Part shown: positions 33,501-42,555 of the stretch, piece after piece | Position numbering within the stretch: position 1 is the first letter of the stretch | Layout: every line of letters begins with the position of its first letter | Source: CALLVY01 sp937899855 | Lineage (GTDB): Bacteria > Bacteroidota > Bacteroidia > Chitinophagales > Saprospiraceae | Length of the DNA: 57,837 bases | Assembly (NCBI GenBank): GCA_039820405.1 | Contig: JBCBQC010000035.1 | Span: 1-57,837, forward strand | Direction of reading: 5' to 3' | Program-made: the position numbers and the translations under genes | The notes under the pieces: generated by a model | Databases searched by the model: none | Seen by the model: only the letters and a program-made list of their open reading frames with translations | What the model was told of the DNA's origin: nothing

Positions 33501-34337
33501 CTAAACCTCGGGTAAAAACAGGCTTTCACGGAAGGGCGCGAGGACCCCCTGACGCTGGGCCATGGCAAAAAGTTCGCGCACTGCCCGTCGGCCCTTTTGA
33601 CCGAGCTGCTCGGTGTACTGATTGACGTACAGATCGATGTGCTGGAACATCACCTCTTCGGACATTTCCTGGGCGTGGGCTCGGACGTAGGGCTTGGTGG
33701 CCTCGGGGTGGTCAAAAGCGTAGCGGACCGAGCGTTGGAGCACCCGATTGACCTTTTGTTGGACGTCGAGTGGAAGGCTGCGGCGGATCCCGATTCCTCC
33801 CAGGGGGATGGGCAGTTGGGTGGTGGATTCCCAAAATTCGCCCAGGTCGACGATCTTGTGCAAGCCTTTTTCCCGATAGGTAAAACGGTTTTCGTGGATG
33901 ATGAGCCCAGCGACCACCTCCCCGCGGAGTACGGCCCCTTCGATGTCAGAAAAAAGGTATTCCCGCCGGTTTTGGGCTTGGGGATAGGCCAGGCTGAGGA
34001 GAAAGTTGGCGGTGGTGTTTCTGCCGGGGATGGCGATGGGGCCGGTGCGGAGTTCGTCGACGCTACGGGAGCCCTTGGCGATGAGTAGGGGGCCGCAATT
34101 GTTGCCCAGGGCACTGCCCGAGTCGAGGAGAACGTAGTGGGGGAGAACCTTGGTGTAGGCGTGATAGCTCAGTTTGGTGACGTCCAACTCCCGCCGAAAG
34201 GCCGCTTGGTTGAGGGCCTCGACGTCATCCAAGCGGACCTCGAAGCGCAGCCCTTCGGTATCGATTTGCTGGTGGATCAGGGCGTAGAAGAGGAAGGTAT
34301 CGTTGGGGCAGGGCGAAAAACCTAAACGGAGAGTCAT
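33501..34337 (-). CDS. mqnD: 1,4-dihydroxy-6-naphthoate synthase
   Basis: This enzyme acts late in the futalosine pathway of menaquinone synthesis, making 1,4-dihydroxy-6-naphthoate. The 278-residue protein has the periplasmic-binding-protein fold of MqnA/MqnD: MTLRLGFSPCPNDTFLFYAL, LDVTKLSYHAYT, YVLLDSGSALGNNCGPLLI, and GLIIHENRFTYREKGLHKIVDLGEFWE, all characteristic of MqnD. No other mqn gene lies in the window. It diverges from the pseudouridine synthase gene with 33 bp between the start codons. Confidence 0.92.
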   Translation of the reverse strand: MTLRLGFSPCPNDTFLFYALIHQQIDTEGLRFEVRLDDVEALNQAAFRRELDVTKLSYHAYTKVLPHYVLLDSGSALGNNCGPLLIAKGSRSVDELRTGPIAIPGRNTTANFLLSLAYPQAQNRREYLFSDIEGAVLRGEVVAGLIIHENRFTYREKGLHKIVDLGEFWESTTQLPIPLGGIGIRRSLPLDVQQKVNRVLQRSVRYAFDHPEATKPYVRAHAQEMSEEVMFQHIDLYVNQYTEQLGQKGRRAVRELFAMAQRQGVLAPFRESLFLPEV

Positions 34338-34347
34338 AAAGAAAATG

Positions 34348-34355
34348 TATTTTTG
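34348..34355 (+). promoter_or_regulatory. -7 element (TATTTTTG) before the pseudouridine synthase
   Basis: TATTTTTG matches TAnnTTTG and lies 15 bp before the ATG at 34371, in the short intergenic space shared with divergent mqnD. Confidence 0.4.
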
Positions 34356-34370
34356 GGCAAATTAAAAACC

Positions 34371-35081
34371 ATGCTCGACATCAGTGGCCTCCAGGTAATT
34401 TACGAAGACAACCACCTCATTGCGGTAAACAAACCGGTGGGCTGGCTGGTTCACGGCGACGCCACCGGCGACACGCCCTTGAGCGAGTACGTCAAGGCCT
34501 ATTTGAAGATTCGCTACAAAAAGCCGGGGGAGGTATTCCTGGGGGTGCTCCACCGACTCGACCGGCCGGTGAGTGGCGTGGTGATCTTTACCCGAACCAG
34601 CAAGGCCCTCACCCGGATGAACAAGCTCATGCAGGAGCGTGCAATCCAAAAGACTTACTACGCCGTCACCGCCGAGCGCCCCCAACCCATCAATGGCGAA
34701 TTGGTCCACTACCTGCTCAAAGACCCCCAGAAGAATTCGGTGAAGGCCTACGCCCAAACCGGTCGGCGAACGGCCAAGGCCAAAAAGGCCACCCTCCAGT
34801 ACGAGTTGGCCGGAGAAATGGACGGCCACTACCTCCTTCGGGTCAAGCCCCTCACGGGCCGGCCCCACCAGATTCGCGTACAACTGTCCGAAATGGGTTG
34901 TCCCATCGTGGCGGACTGGAAATACGGCCACCGCGAAACCCATCCCGACGGCGGTATTTACCTTCACTGCCACCAGATGTCCTTTGTCCACCCGGTCAAA
35001 AAAGAGCCGATCGCCATCAGCGTTGACTTTCCGGCGCACCAGTACTGGAATTGGTTTCGCGGCATCATTTCATCCCCATAG
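34371..35081 (+). CDS. RluA family RNA pseudouridine synthase
   Basis: This enzyme isomerises uridine to pseudouridine in tRNA or rRNA. The 236-residue protein from the ATG at 34371 has VIYEDNHLIAVNKPVGWLVH, the catalytic aspartate in LHRLDRPVSGVVIF, TYYAVT, and the C-terminal LTGRPHQIRVQLSEMGCPI. There is no S4 domain, so it is a short form like RluA/TruC-type enzymes, and the target site cannot be told. A TTG six codons upstream is an unlikely start. A fragment of a T9SS sorting domain lies 41 bp after its stop. Confidence 0.88.
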   Translation: MLDISGLQVIYEDNHLIAVNKPVGWLVHGDATGDTPLSEYVKAYLKIRYKKPGEVFLGVLHRLDRPVSGVVIFTRTSKALTRMNKLMQERAIQKTYYAVTAERPQPINGELVHYLLKDPQKNSVKAYAQTGRRTAKAKKATLQYELAGEMDGHYLLRVKPLTGRPHQIRVQLSEMGCPIVADWKYGHRETHPDGGIYLHCHQMSFVHPVKKEPIAISVDFPAHQYWNWFRGIISSP

Positions 35082-35122
35082 TTATGCACCCGATCACCCA
35101 TCCACCCACTCCTTTGTGCGTC

Positions 35123-35200
35123 CACTCGCCAGCGGGCATCTACCTGCTGAGCCTGCGGGTGGGAGCGGAGTGGCAAACGGAAAAATTGCTGGTCAATTAA
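35123..35200 (+). pseudogene. Remnant of a T9SS C-terminal sorting domain
   Basis: In this frame the DNA encodes HSPAGIYLLSLRVGAEWQTE then KLLVN and a stop. It aligns with the last 25 codons of the subtilase that follows (SAGIYLFTLRVGAEWRTEKLVVQ). No start codon or upstream part exists: the matching sequence begins about 40 bp after the pseudouridine synthase gene. It is the tail of a lost third copy of the neighbouring subtilase (or of another T9SS cargo). Confidence 0.8.
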
Positions 35201-35224
35201 TCGTCAAGCACAATATTCATAGCG

Positions 35225-38185
35225 ATGAAACAAATAAGTCAAGGATATTCTTTTTCCCGTGTCTTTTTCCGGGATAGTGCAATACTGTTATTGCTACTTG
35301 GTTGGTTTTTCCAATCTTCCGCCCAAGGTGATCATTACTATTACTACGGCGAACAAAGGATCGACCTGGAATTGAGCGACCAGTACATCTACCTTACCCT
35401 GGCCGACCGTCAGCGTTCGGCCGTCGATCTCAAAACCGCACTGGGAGACGACTTTGAGGTACTCCAGCTGGATCAAAATCAATCCGTCGCGGCCCTTCGA
35501 TCGGCAGCGGGTAGCCAAGCCGGTGGAGGTCCCGACTGGGCCATTATTCGCCTGCGTAAATCCCTGGATTCCCAAGCTTACCTCCGCCAGATCGAAGCGC
35601 TCAAAGCCACGACCGTGGTAGACTGGGCTTCTCCTTTCTTCCGGCAAGGCGAAAATGATATGGTGGGTTTGTCTCAGTACTTTTACGTCAAACTGCGTGA
35701 TGAAGGCGACCTCCAACTGCTGCGCGAACAGTGTAAGGGCAGCGGCGCCCAAATTGTGGGTCAAAACAAATACATGCCCCGGTGGTACACCCTGCAAGTG
35801 GACCGCCGAGGGGATCAGACCGCCCTCGATCTGGCCAATCGGTTCTACGAATCCGGGCTGTTCGCATTTTCCGAACCCTCCCTCATGGTGGGCAACTTTG
35901 GCCTCGGTGCCAACGATCCCCTTTTTCCCGATCAGTGGGGGATGGAACATACGGGGCAAAATGGGTGGCCCGTCGGTAATGATATGCGCGCTTGTGGCGC
36001 TTGGGCGCTTTCCCAGGGCTCGCGCGAAATCGTAGTAGCGGTACTCGATAGCGGCATCGATCCCGATCATCCCGACCTCACGCAAAACCTCCTCCCGCAG
36101 AGCTACAATACCATCACCGGCAGCTCGCCCTCCGTTGTCTACGGTCATCACGGTACCAATTGTGCGGGGATTATCGCCGCCGCTCAGAACAATAGTCGGG
36201 GCATCTCCGGTATCGCGCCCAACGTGCGTTTGCTGGACATCAGCCATACCCTGACCTTTACTCCGAACACCAGCCAGGAGCTGGCCGACGGGATCAACTG
36301 GGCCTGGATGAACGGTGCCGACGTCATCAGCAACTCCTGGGGCGATGATGCCCTGGCCAGTACCTTTATCGACGACGCCATTACCAGTGCCCTCAACTTC
36401 GGTCGGGGTGGCTTGGGGGCGGTGGTCGTTTTTGCGGCGGGGAATACCAATCGGTCGGTCATTTATCCGGCGAGTAGCAACCCCGACATCGTGACGGTGG
36501 CGGCGATGAGCCCCTGTGGCGCGCGCAAAAGTGCCTACTCCTGCGATTTGGAGAACTGGGGCAGTAGCTTTGGCGCCCCAGTGGACGTGATGGCACCGGG
36601 AGTGAAAATTATGACTACCGATAATCGGGGTACCGCGGGCGTTTCTACCAGCGATTACAATCCGGCCTTTAGAGGCACCTCCGCCGCCTGCCCCGCCGTG
36701 GCGGGTATCGCCGGCCTGATCCTCTCGATCAATTACTGTCTGGATCACGATGCGGTAGAGGACCTACTGGAGCAAAACGCTCGCAAGGTGGGGGGCTATC
36801 CCTACGCCACCGTGGCCGGGCGACCCAACGGGACTTGGTACGACGAAGTGGGCTACGGCCTGGTGGACGCCGAGGCTTGTATCGCCGACGCACTGACCAC
36901 CCTGCCGGTGGCCAGCAATGGTGACCTCCTCCTCCGCGACCGTTCCCACGATACGGGACTGGAACCCAATCCCGATTCCGGACCGATGTGGATCAGCGAT
37001 GACATCTGGGTCCGGGAGCACCTCGATGGTTTGACGGAGCACCAAAACCCCAAATACAAGCTTTACGACCCCAACGGCGTCTACGTCCGCATCACCAATG
37101 CCGGTACAACCACCAGCCCCTGCGCCACCCTAGCCGTTTACTGCAGCAAAGCCGCCACCGGTTTGGTCTGGCCCACGCACTGGGACAACTTCGATATCGC
37201 ATCGGTCCCCTACGGTGAATGGATCAATACCGTGACCATTCCCCCGATTAGCCCCGGTGGTACTTACATCGCCGAGCTGCCCTGGTACCCTCCCAACCCC
37301 ATCTTTTTTTCGACCGACATTCACCACTTTGGTTTGGCGGCTCGAATCGTATCGCCCGCCGATCCGATGTACAACGAACAGCTGGGCATCAACATCTCGC
37401 CCAACGTTCGGAACAACAACAACATCGCCTGGAAAAACGTCAGCATCATCAACGGTGACCTGGGGAACTCGCCCGAATCGCGGGCCAGCGTATTTATTCG
37501 GTCGGCGCGGCTGGAGCCCACCTGGGTCGATCTGTGCTTCCACGACCTGGGCTTTGGGGAAAACATCGCGGAGCCCTTCTTTGATCGGGGGGGGCAGGTA
37601 CTCATTGAGACCAATACCGAGCTTTACGCAGCCTTGATGAACGCCGGTTTGGTGGGCATTGAGCTGGACGGAAACAACACCCTCCGCATTCACAATCGGG
37701 AGGCGCTGGTCAAAAAGCTTTTTCTCCCAGTGGGGGCCAATTATAGCGCTACTTTTCGTTTTGAATTGCCCGAATACGTCGCGGGTGATCGGGTGATATT
37801 TGACTTTATTCAAAAGGAGACGGCGACCGGCCAGATGGTAGGGGGCGAGCGCTTCGTCATCGCCACCGATGGCGCAGCCAATATTGGCGGTGGTGGACCC
37901 GAGTGGAGTCTGCGGGAGCGCCAGGTGGTCACTTCCTTCCTTACTCCCAACCCGGTAGCTGACGAGTTGACCTTAAATTACGCATTGAGCTCGGAAGCGG
38001 GCTCGGTCAGCTGGCGGATCGTCGATTTGAGTGGGCGCCAGGTACTGGGGGCCGAGCTGGGCCAAGGAGCGGCCCATGGCCACTATGTGGAGAACATCGA
38101 TGTGGCCCGCTTGTCGGCGGGTATCTACCTGTTCACCCTGCGGGTGGGAGCGGAATGGCGGACGGAGAAATTGGTGGTGCAATAA
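35225..38185 (+). CDS. Secreted S8 (subtilisin-like) peptidase with T9SS sorting domain, copy 1
   Basis: This 986-residue secreted protease has a long signal peptide ending near SSAQ, then an N-terminal propeptide-like region (about 36-225). The S8 catalytic domain (about 230-560) has Asp275 in VAVLDSGID, His309 in YGHHGTNCAG, the oxyanion Asn407 in VVFAAGN and Ser486 in RGTSAACP. A beta-sandwich region (about 570-890) follows. A type A T9SS sorting domain ends it (TPNPVADELTL, WRIVDLSGRQVL, LSAGIYLFTLRV, TEKLVVQ). It is exported through the outer membrane by type IX secretion and its sorting domain cleaved. The next tandem copy is at 38992. Confidence 0.93.
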   Translation: MKQISQGYSFSRVFFRDSAILLLLLGWFFQSSAQGDHYYYYGEQRIDLELSDQYIYLTLADRQRSAVDLKTALGDDFEVLQLDQNQSVAALRSAAGSQAGGGPDWAIIRLRKSLDSQAYLRQIEALKATTVVDWASPFFRQGENDMVGLSQYFYVKLRDEGDLQLLREQCKGSGAQIVGQNKYMPRWYTLQVDRRGDQTALDLANRFYESGLFAFSEPSLMVGNFGLGANDPLFPDQWGMEHTGQNGWPVGNDMRACGAWALSQGSREIVVAVLDSGIDPDHPDLTQNLLPQSYNTITGSSPSVVYGHHGTNCAGIIAAAQNNSRGISGIAPNVRLLDISHTLTFTPNTSQELADGINWAWMNGADVISNSWGDDALASTFIDDAITSALNFGRGGLGAVVVFAAGNTNRSVIYPASSNPDIVTVAAMSPCGARKSAYSCDLENWGSSFGAPVDVMAPGVKIMTTDNRGTAGVSTSDYNPAFRGTSAACPAVAGIAGLILSINYCLDHDAVEDLLEQNARKVGGYPYATVAGRPNGTWYDEVGYGLVDAEACIADALTTLPVASNGDLLLRDRSHDTGLEPNPDSGPMWISDDIWVREHLDGLTEHQNPKYKLYDPNGVYVRITNAGTTTSPCATLAVYCSKAATGLVWPTHWDNFDIASVPYGEWINTVTIPPISPGGTYIAELPWYPPNPIFFSTDIHHFGLAARIVSPADPMYNEQLGINISPNVRNNNNIAWKNVSIINGDLGNSPESRASVFIRSARLEPTWVDLCFHDLGFGENIAEPFFDRGGQVLIETNTELYAALMNAGLVGIELDGNNTLRIHNREALVKKLFLPVGANYSATFRFELPEYVAGDRVIFDFIQKETATGQMVGGERFVIATDGAANIGGGGPEWSLRERQVVTSFLTPNPVADELTLNYALSSEAGSVSWRIVDLSGRQVLGAELGQGAAHGHYVENIDVARLSAGIYLFTLRVGAEWRTEKLVVQ

Positions 38186-38202
38186 TCTCTGGGGTCGCGG
38201 CA

Positions 38203-38487
38203 TTATTGCTTGAGACTCCGGGAGGACTTTCCATAGGTCGCGCGCAACTTGTAGATCAAAATAGTACCCGCAAAAAAGAAGGTGACCACATTGGCCAGAA
38301 TGATGGGCAGCAAGCCGTTGAGCAAGCCGTAGACCGTCCATAAAATCAAACCACAAACCAGCATCACGTACATCGAAAGAGAGATGCCTTGGGTATCGCG
38401 GGTCCGAATGGTCTGGATGGCCTGTGGCAAAAAACTGGCGGTGGTCAGGAAGGCGGCGAGGTTGCCGAGTAGCATCGTGAGGTCCAT
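38203..38487 (-). CDS. SemiSWEET sugar transporter
   Basis: This 94-residue membrane protein from the ATG at 38487 contains a single three-helix MtN3 unit, as in bacterial SemiSWEETs that work as dimers for sugar movement. Seen are GNLAAFLTTASFLPQAIQTIRTRDTQGISLSMY with the PQ motif, followed by VCGLILWTVYGL and two more hydrophobic stretches. It lies on the opposite strand between the two subtilase genes, 17 bp from the end of the first. Confidence 0.85.
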   Translation of the reverse strand: MDLTMLLGNLAAFLTTASFLPQAIQTIRTRDTQGISLSMYVMLVCGLILWTVYGLLNGLLPIILANVVTFFFAGTILIYKLRATYGKSSRSLKQ

Positions 38488-38991
38488 GAGCAATTGAGTT
38501 TATTGGTGATCCAAAAAAAAGGCAAGGTAGGTACTTTTACCAGCGTAAGCTACCTTTTTAAGGTCCCCTTTTGATGCTATTTTGATTCCTTCGTTTTTCC
38601 CGTGGGGATAAAATAAATGCCCAAACACATTTGCATTTTTTGGATAAAAGAACTATACTTGTTCCAGCAATGCTTCTCTAAAAGACTCCTTAGATTTACC
38701 CTTATTTTTTTCTCACGTACTTTCCCAGATTTATCCAAACAGTAAGACGCATTAAAAAGGTAATGGCCTCCTAAACGGTTGCGTTTACCTCGGAACATCG
38801 TATTACCATTTGTGAACTGATGCGCGTGCATCCGCCCGTCACCAGTATGTCCGGACTGCTGGTAGACCGTGCTGTGCCCGTGTGTTGCTTCCGTATCATC
38901 CCCATACCAAACCCCGTTTGGTACTCCCTTGCTATGTCCTGGACTTGGCCTGGGGTTGCCAGCGGGATAACAAAGCTAAATAACCATTATT
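38488..38991. other. Gene-free region before subtilase copy 2, with two hairpins
   Basis: About 500 bp of lower-GC sequence. It holds the minus-strand promoter region of the SemiSWEET gene. Nearer the subtilase are two inverted repeats: ACCAG (38841-38845) with CTGGT (38859-38863), and a perfect 7-bp stem TACCAAA (38905-38911) / TTTGGTA (38917-38923) with a 5-nt loop. An 84-codon minus frame here shows no coding signs. I see no gene. Confidence 0.5.
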
Positions 38992-41952
38992 ATGAACCAA
39001 ATACTCCATCGAGTTACTCCCCCCACCCGTATTTCCCTACGGAAAATAACGCTACTGCTGTTGCTACTTGGCCTATTTTTCCAAACTCAGGCCCAACGAA
39101 ATTATTACTACTACTACGGCGACCAAAAGGTTGACCTCGAATTGAGCGATCAATACATCTACGTGACCTTACAGGGCAGCCAACGTTCGGCTGCTGACCT
39201 CAACACTGCACTGGGAGATAAGTTTGACGTCATCCAACTGGACCGCGACCAGTCCATTTCTTCCCTGCGTCCGGTGGCGGGAACCAGCGTCAGTGAGGGC
39301 CGCGATTGGGCCATTCTCCAGCTGCGTCAGTCCCTGGGCTTTAAGGATTACCTGAACCGTGTCGAAGGGCTCAAGTCCGAGTCCACGGTAAACTGGGCGT
39401 CTCCCTTCTTCAAGCTGGGCGACGATGACATGGTGGGCTTGTCCCAGTATTTCTACGTCAAACTCCGCCAAAAGGAGGACCTTCAATTGCTGCGCGAACA
39501 GTGCAAAGGCAATGGGGCCCAGATCGTGGGGCAAAACAAGTACATGCCCCTGTGGTACACCCTCCAAGTGGACCAGCGCGGAGACAAGAACGCCCTGGAC
39601 CTGGCCAACCTGTTTTACGAATCCGGTCTCTTTGAATTTTCCGAACCCTCCCTCATGGTGGGCAATTTTGGCCTCAGTGCCAATGACCCCCTCTTCGGCG
39701 ACCAGTGGGGCTTGGAGCACACCGGGCAAAATGGCTGGACCACTGGTACCGACATGCGCGCCTGTGACGCTTGGGAAACCACCCAGGGCTCGCGCGAAAT
39801 CGTGGTGGCCGTGCTGGACGATGGCATCGAACTCAATCATCCCGACCTCGTGCAAAACATCTGGCCCCAGAGTTACAACACCATCACGGCCAGCTCGCCC
39901 TCCAGCGTTTACGGGGGCCACGGTACGGCTTGCGGTGGGATTGTGGCGGCGGCCCGCGACAACAACCGGGGCGTCTCCGGTATTGCACCCAATGTCCGGC
40001 TCATGAGTATCAGCCACACCCTGACCTTTACCCCCAACGTCCGCCAGGAGCTGGCCGATGGGATCAACTGGGCTTGGATGAACGGTGCCGACGTCATCAG
40101 CAACTCCTGGGGTTCCAATGCCCTGTCCAGCGCCTTTATCGACAACGCCATCACCGCGGCTTTGAACTCCGGTCGGGGAGGCCTCGGTACGGTGGTCGTC
40201 TTCGCGGCGGGGAACTCCAACAGCTCGGTAATCTACCCCGCCAGTAGCAATGCCGATATCGTAGCGGTAGCGGCGATGAGCCCCTGTGCCGAACGCAAAA
40301 GCCCCACTTCTTGCGACCTGGAGCTCTGGGGCAGTAGCTTTGGCTCTCAGATCGACGTGATGGCACCGGGGGTAAAAATCTCGACGACCGACCGTCAGGG
40401 AACGGCGGGCTACGATCCGGGCGACTACACCCCCGATTTTAACGGGACCTCTTCCGCTTGCCCCGCCGTAGCCGGTATTGCTGGATTGATCCTGTCGATC
40501 AACTCTTGCTTGGACCACGACGAGGTAGAAGATATGCTGGAAGAGAACGCTCGCAAGGTGGGGGGCTACGCCTACGCCACTACGGCGGGCCGCCCCAACG
40601 GGACTTGGTTCAACGAGACGGGCTACGGTCTGGTAGATGCGGATGCTTGCGTCGCCGCTGCCGTAGCGACCTTACCCGCCACGGGCGGCAACTTTGACCT
40701 GATCGTCCGCGACCGCCCCTTTGACATCGGACTAGAGCCCAACCCCGATACGGGCCCGATGTGGATCAGCGAAGACATCTGGATCCGCCAGGACCTCGAC
40801 GGTTTGACTGGACACGAGAATCCCGAATACAAGATGTTCTCCCCCAACGGGGTCTACGTCCGTGTCACCAACATCGGTACGGTCACCAGCCCCTGCGCCA
40901 CTCTGGCCGTTTATTTCAGCAAAGCCTCGACCGGCTTGGTCTGGCCCGTACACTGGGACAACTACACCATCGGCTCGGTACTGCACGGCGATCTGATCAA
41001 CACCGTTACCATCCCCCCGATTGGTCCCGGTGGTACGTACATCGCGGAGATTCCCTGGTATCCCCCCAACCCAGCTGATTTCTCCACCGACATCCACCAC
41101 TTCTGTCTGGCCGCTCGGATTTTGTCGCCCGCCGATCCGATGTTTAATGAGCAAACGGGGATTGGCATTTCGCCGAACGTCCGTAGAAACAACAACATCG
41201 CCTGGAAAAACGTCAGCGTCTTTAATGCGACCCTTGGTAACTCGCCCGGTGCCAGTGTATTTATCCGGGGGAACTTCCTGGAGCCGGTGATGGTAGACCT
41301 GCACTTCCACGATCTGGGTTTTGAGGAGCAGATCGACCGGCCGTTTTTCGATCGCGGTGGTCAAGTATTTATCCAAACGGATCCCGATTTGTTCGAAGCC
41401 TTCTTGAATGCGGAGTTGATGGGCGTGGAACGAATCGACGCCAACACCTTCCAGCTCAACAATCGAAATGCCCGGATCAATAACCTGTTCTTACCCATGG
41501 GGGCCAATTACGCGGCTACCTTTAGCTTCGAATTGCCCGATATTGCCGAAGGGGAGCAGGTGGTACTCGACCTGATCCAAGAGACGGCGGGTACCGGTCG
41601 TGCGGAAGGCGGCGAACGTTTTGTCTTTGCTCCGGGGGGCGTCAGTAACCTCGGTGGCGGCGGACCTTCGCTCAGCCTTCGCCAGCAAGACCTCACTCCA
41701 ACCTTCCTCGCTCCCAACCCCGTGGAGGACCTGCTGACCATGACTTACGACATTGGCAACCAAGACGCCCGGGTAAGCTGGCGGATCCTGGACCTCAGTG
41801 GCCGTCAGGTGCTGGGGGCCGACTTGGGTGAGCAACCCGGCAATGGCCGCTATACGGAGACCATCGACGTGGCGTTGCTGAACGCGGGCGTTTACCTGGT
41901 CGAGTTGCGCATTGGTAAAGAATTGCTTACCGAGAAGCTGTTGGTGAAATAG
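38992..41952 (+). CDS. Secreted S8 peptidase with T9SS sorting domain, copy 2
   Basis: This is a tandem paralogue of the preceding subtilase with the same length (986 aa) and the same layout: signal peptide ending near QTQAQ, YYYYY region, propeptide, catalytic domain with Asp276 (VLDDGIE), His310 (YGGHGTACGG), oxyanion Asn408 and Ser487 (NGTSSACP), beta-sandwich, and sorting domain (LAPNPVEDLLTM, WRILDLSGRQVLGADLG, LNAGVYLVELRIGKELLTEK). All catalytic residues are kept, so both copies should be active. Divergence is spread over the protein with the sorting domain also drifted. A terminator follows at 41983. Confidence 0.93.
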   Translation: MNQILHRVTPPTRISLRKITLLLLLLGLFFQTQAQRNYYYYYGDQKVDLELSDQYIYVTLQGSQRSAADLNTALGDKFDVIQLDRDQSISSLRPVAGTSVSEGRDWAILQLRQSLGFKDYLNRVEGLKSESTVNWASPFFKLGDDDMVGLSQYFYVKLRQKEDLQLLREQCKGNGAQIVGQNKYMPLWYTLQVDQRGDKNALDLANLFYESGLFEFSEPSLMVGNFGLSANDPLFGDQWGLEHTGQNGWTTGTDMRACDAWETTQGSREIVVAVLDDGIELNHPDLVQNIWPQSYNTITASSPSSVYGGHGTACGGIVAAARDNNRGVSGIAPNVRLMSISHTLTFTPNVRQELADGINWAWMNGADVISNSWGSNALSSAFIDNAITAALNSGRGGLGTVVVFAAGNSNSSVIYPASSNADIVAVAAMSPCAERKSPTSCDLELWGSSFGSQIDVMAPGVKISTTDRQGTAGYDPGDYTPDFNGTSSACPAVAGIAGLILSINSCLDHDEVEDMLEENARKVGGYAYATTAGRPNGTWFNETGYGLVDADACVAAAVATLPATGGNFDLIVRDRPFDIGLEPNPDTGPMWISEDIWIRQDLDGLTGHENPEYKMFSPNGVYVRVTNIGTVTSPCATLAVYFSKASTGLVWPVHWDNYTIGSVLHGDLINTVTIPPIGPGGTYIAEIPWYPPNPADFSTDIHHFCLAARILSPADPMFNEQTGIGISPNVRRNNNIAWKNVSVFNATLGNSPGASVFIRGNFLEPVMVDLHFHDLGFEEQIDRPFFDRGGQVFIQTDPDLFEAFLNAELMGVERIDANTFQLNNRNARINNLFLPMGANYAATFSFELPDIAEGEQVVLDLIQETAGTGRAEGGERFVFAPGGVSNLGGGGPSLSLRQQDLTPTFLAPNPVEDLLTMTYDIGNQDARVSWRILDLSGRQVLGADLGEQPGNGRYTETIDVALLNAGVYLVELRIGKELLTEKLLVK

Positions 41953-41982
41953 GATCGCCCAACCTAAAATACTTGTCCGTAG

Positions 41983-42014
41983 CCCGCTGGTGGATTTCCC
42001 GCCAGCGGGTTTTT
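41983..42014 (+). terminator. Rho-independent terminator after subtilase copy 2
   Basis: CCCGCTGG (41983-41990) pairs with CCAGCGGG (42002-42009), followed by TTTTT. Confidence 0.85.
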
Positions 42015-42329
42015 GGTGTTAATTTATCTACACCAACTCAACTGCTAAGTCGCCGGAGCGTACGCTGCGGAAAGTGGGGTTTATTTGTAATCGCTATTGA
42101 CTTTGTTCTGGAGACCCCAGAAAACGGAAAGCAGTTAAATCGCTCGCTACCGATGGTCTCAACGGTTAGGGACGAAGCCCATGCGATATTTACCCGTCCC
42201 TGATCTCATGATTGCGGGGAGCGGCACTGTGGTGCTAAACTTTAGCCATTCGAGGTGGGGGACGCTCCTGACTCAAGCCGTAGTTCACTTGTGAGCTAGG
42301 GCTACTGGTGATGGAAAGGGCGAAAAAAA
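42015..42329. other. Gene-free spacer between the protease locus and the lipoprotein array
   Basis: About 315 bp with no coding frame of note. One long-loop inverted repeat AGGGACG (42168-42174) / CGTCCCT (42195-42201) is present. Nothing else is recognised. Confidence 0.4.
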
Positions 42330-42365
42330 TGTAATCTAATTTTTTGGTGCTCCCCCCTAGCTTTG
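42330..42365 (+). promoter_or_regulatory. Conserved promoter block of the lipoprotein array, unit 1
   Basis: TGTAATCTAAT (42330-42340), 17 nt, then TAGCTTTG (42358-42365, matching TAnnTTTG). The same block with identical 17-nt spacing occurs before unit 2 at 46080. The upstream half is not a standard -33 TTG, so it may be an operator or a divergent promoter element. Predicted start of transcription is near 42370, giving a leader of about 185 nt. Confidence 0.5.
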
Positions 42366-42430
42366 TACCCATCAGGAAGTAGCAAAGCTCTCCCTCAACC
42401 CAGCGAATCATTTATGTAAGTTACTAAGAA

Positions 42431-42555
42431 TTGCAATTCGGAGGAGAAGAAAATGACCCGAAAACTCCTCGGTAATGGCATCACCCGGTGGCCACTGGTG
42501 ATCCCATGCCAGTACCAAACCCAAGGTAGGGCTCCATTAAAAGCAAAAACTTAGT
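42431..42555 (+). promoter_or_regulatory. Conserved leader RNA element, unit 1
   Basis: Core: GAGGAG (42441-42446), 10 nt, CCC (42457-42459), GAAAA, CTCCTC (42465-42470), then AAGGTAGGGC with GGG at 42529-42531, 24 nt before the ATG. GAGGAG/CTCCTC can form a stem, and loop CCC with downstream GGG could make an H-type pseudoknot. Between stem and GGG is an added strong hairpin (TGGCATCACC... GGTGATCCCATGCCA, 42476-42511). The same core lies before units 2, 3 and 4. Confidence 0.6.

Noticed and set aside
38577..38831. 84-codon minus-strand frame in the gap before subtilase copy 2
   Set aside because: AT-rich, no recognisable motif, no promoter or start context; composition of intergenic DNA.
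42168..42201. AGGGACG/CGTCCCT inverted repeat as a terminator or riboswitch stem
   Set aside because: A 20-nt loop and no T-run; it lies in a spacer after a much better terminator (41983-42014).
42431..42555. Cobalamin riboswitch, because GCCACTGG and CCCGAAAAC occur in leader 1
   Set aside because: These strings are absent from leaders 2-4 or in the wrong order, and the element is too short. No cobalamin genes are controlled.
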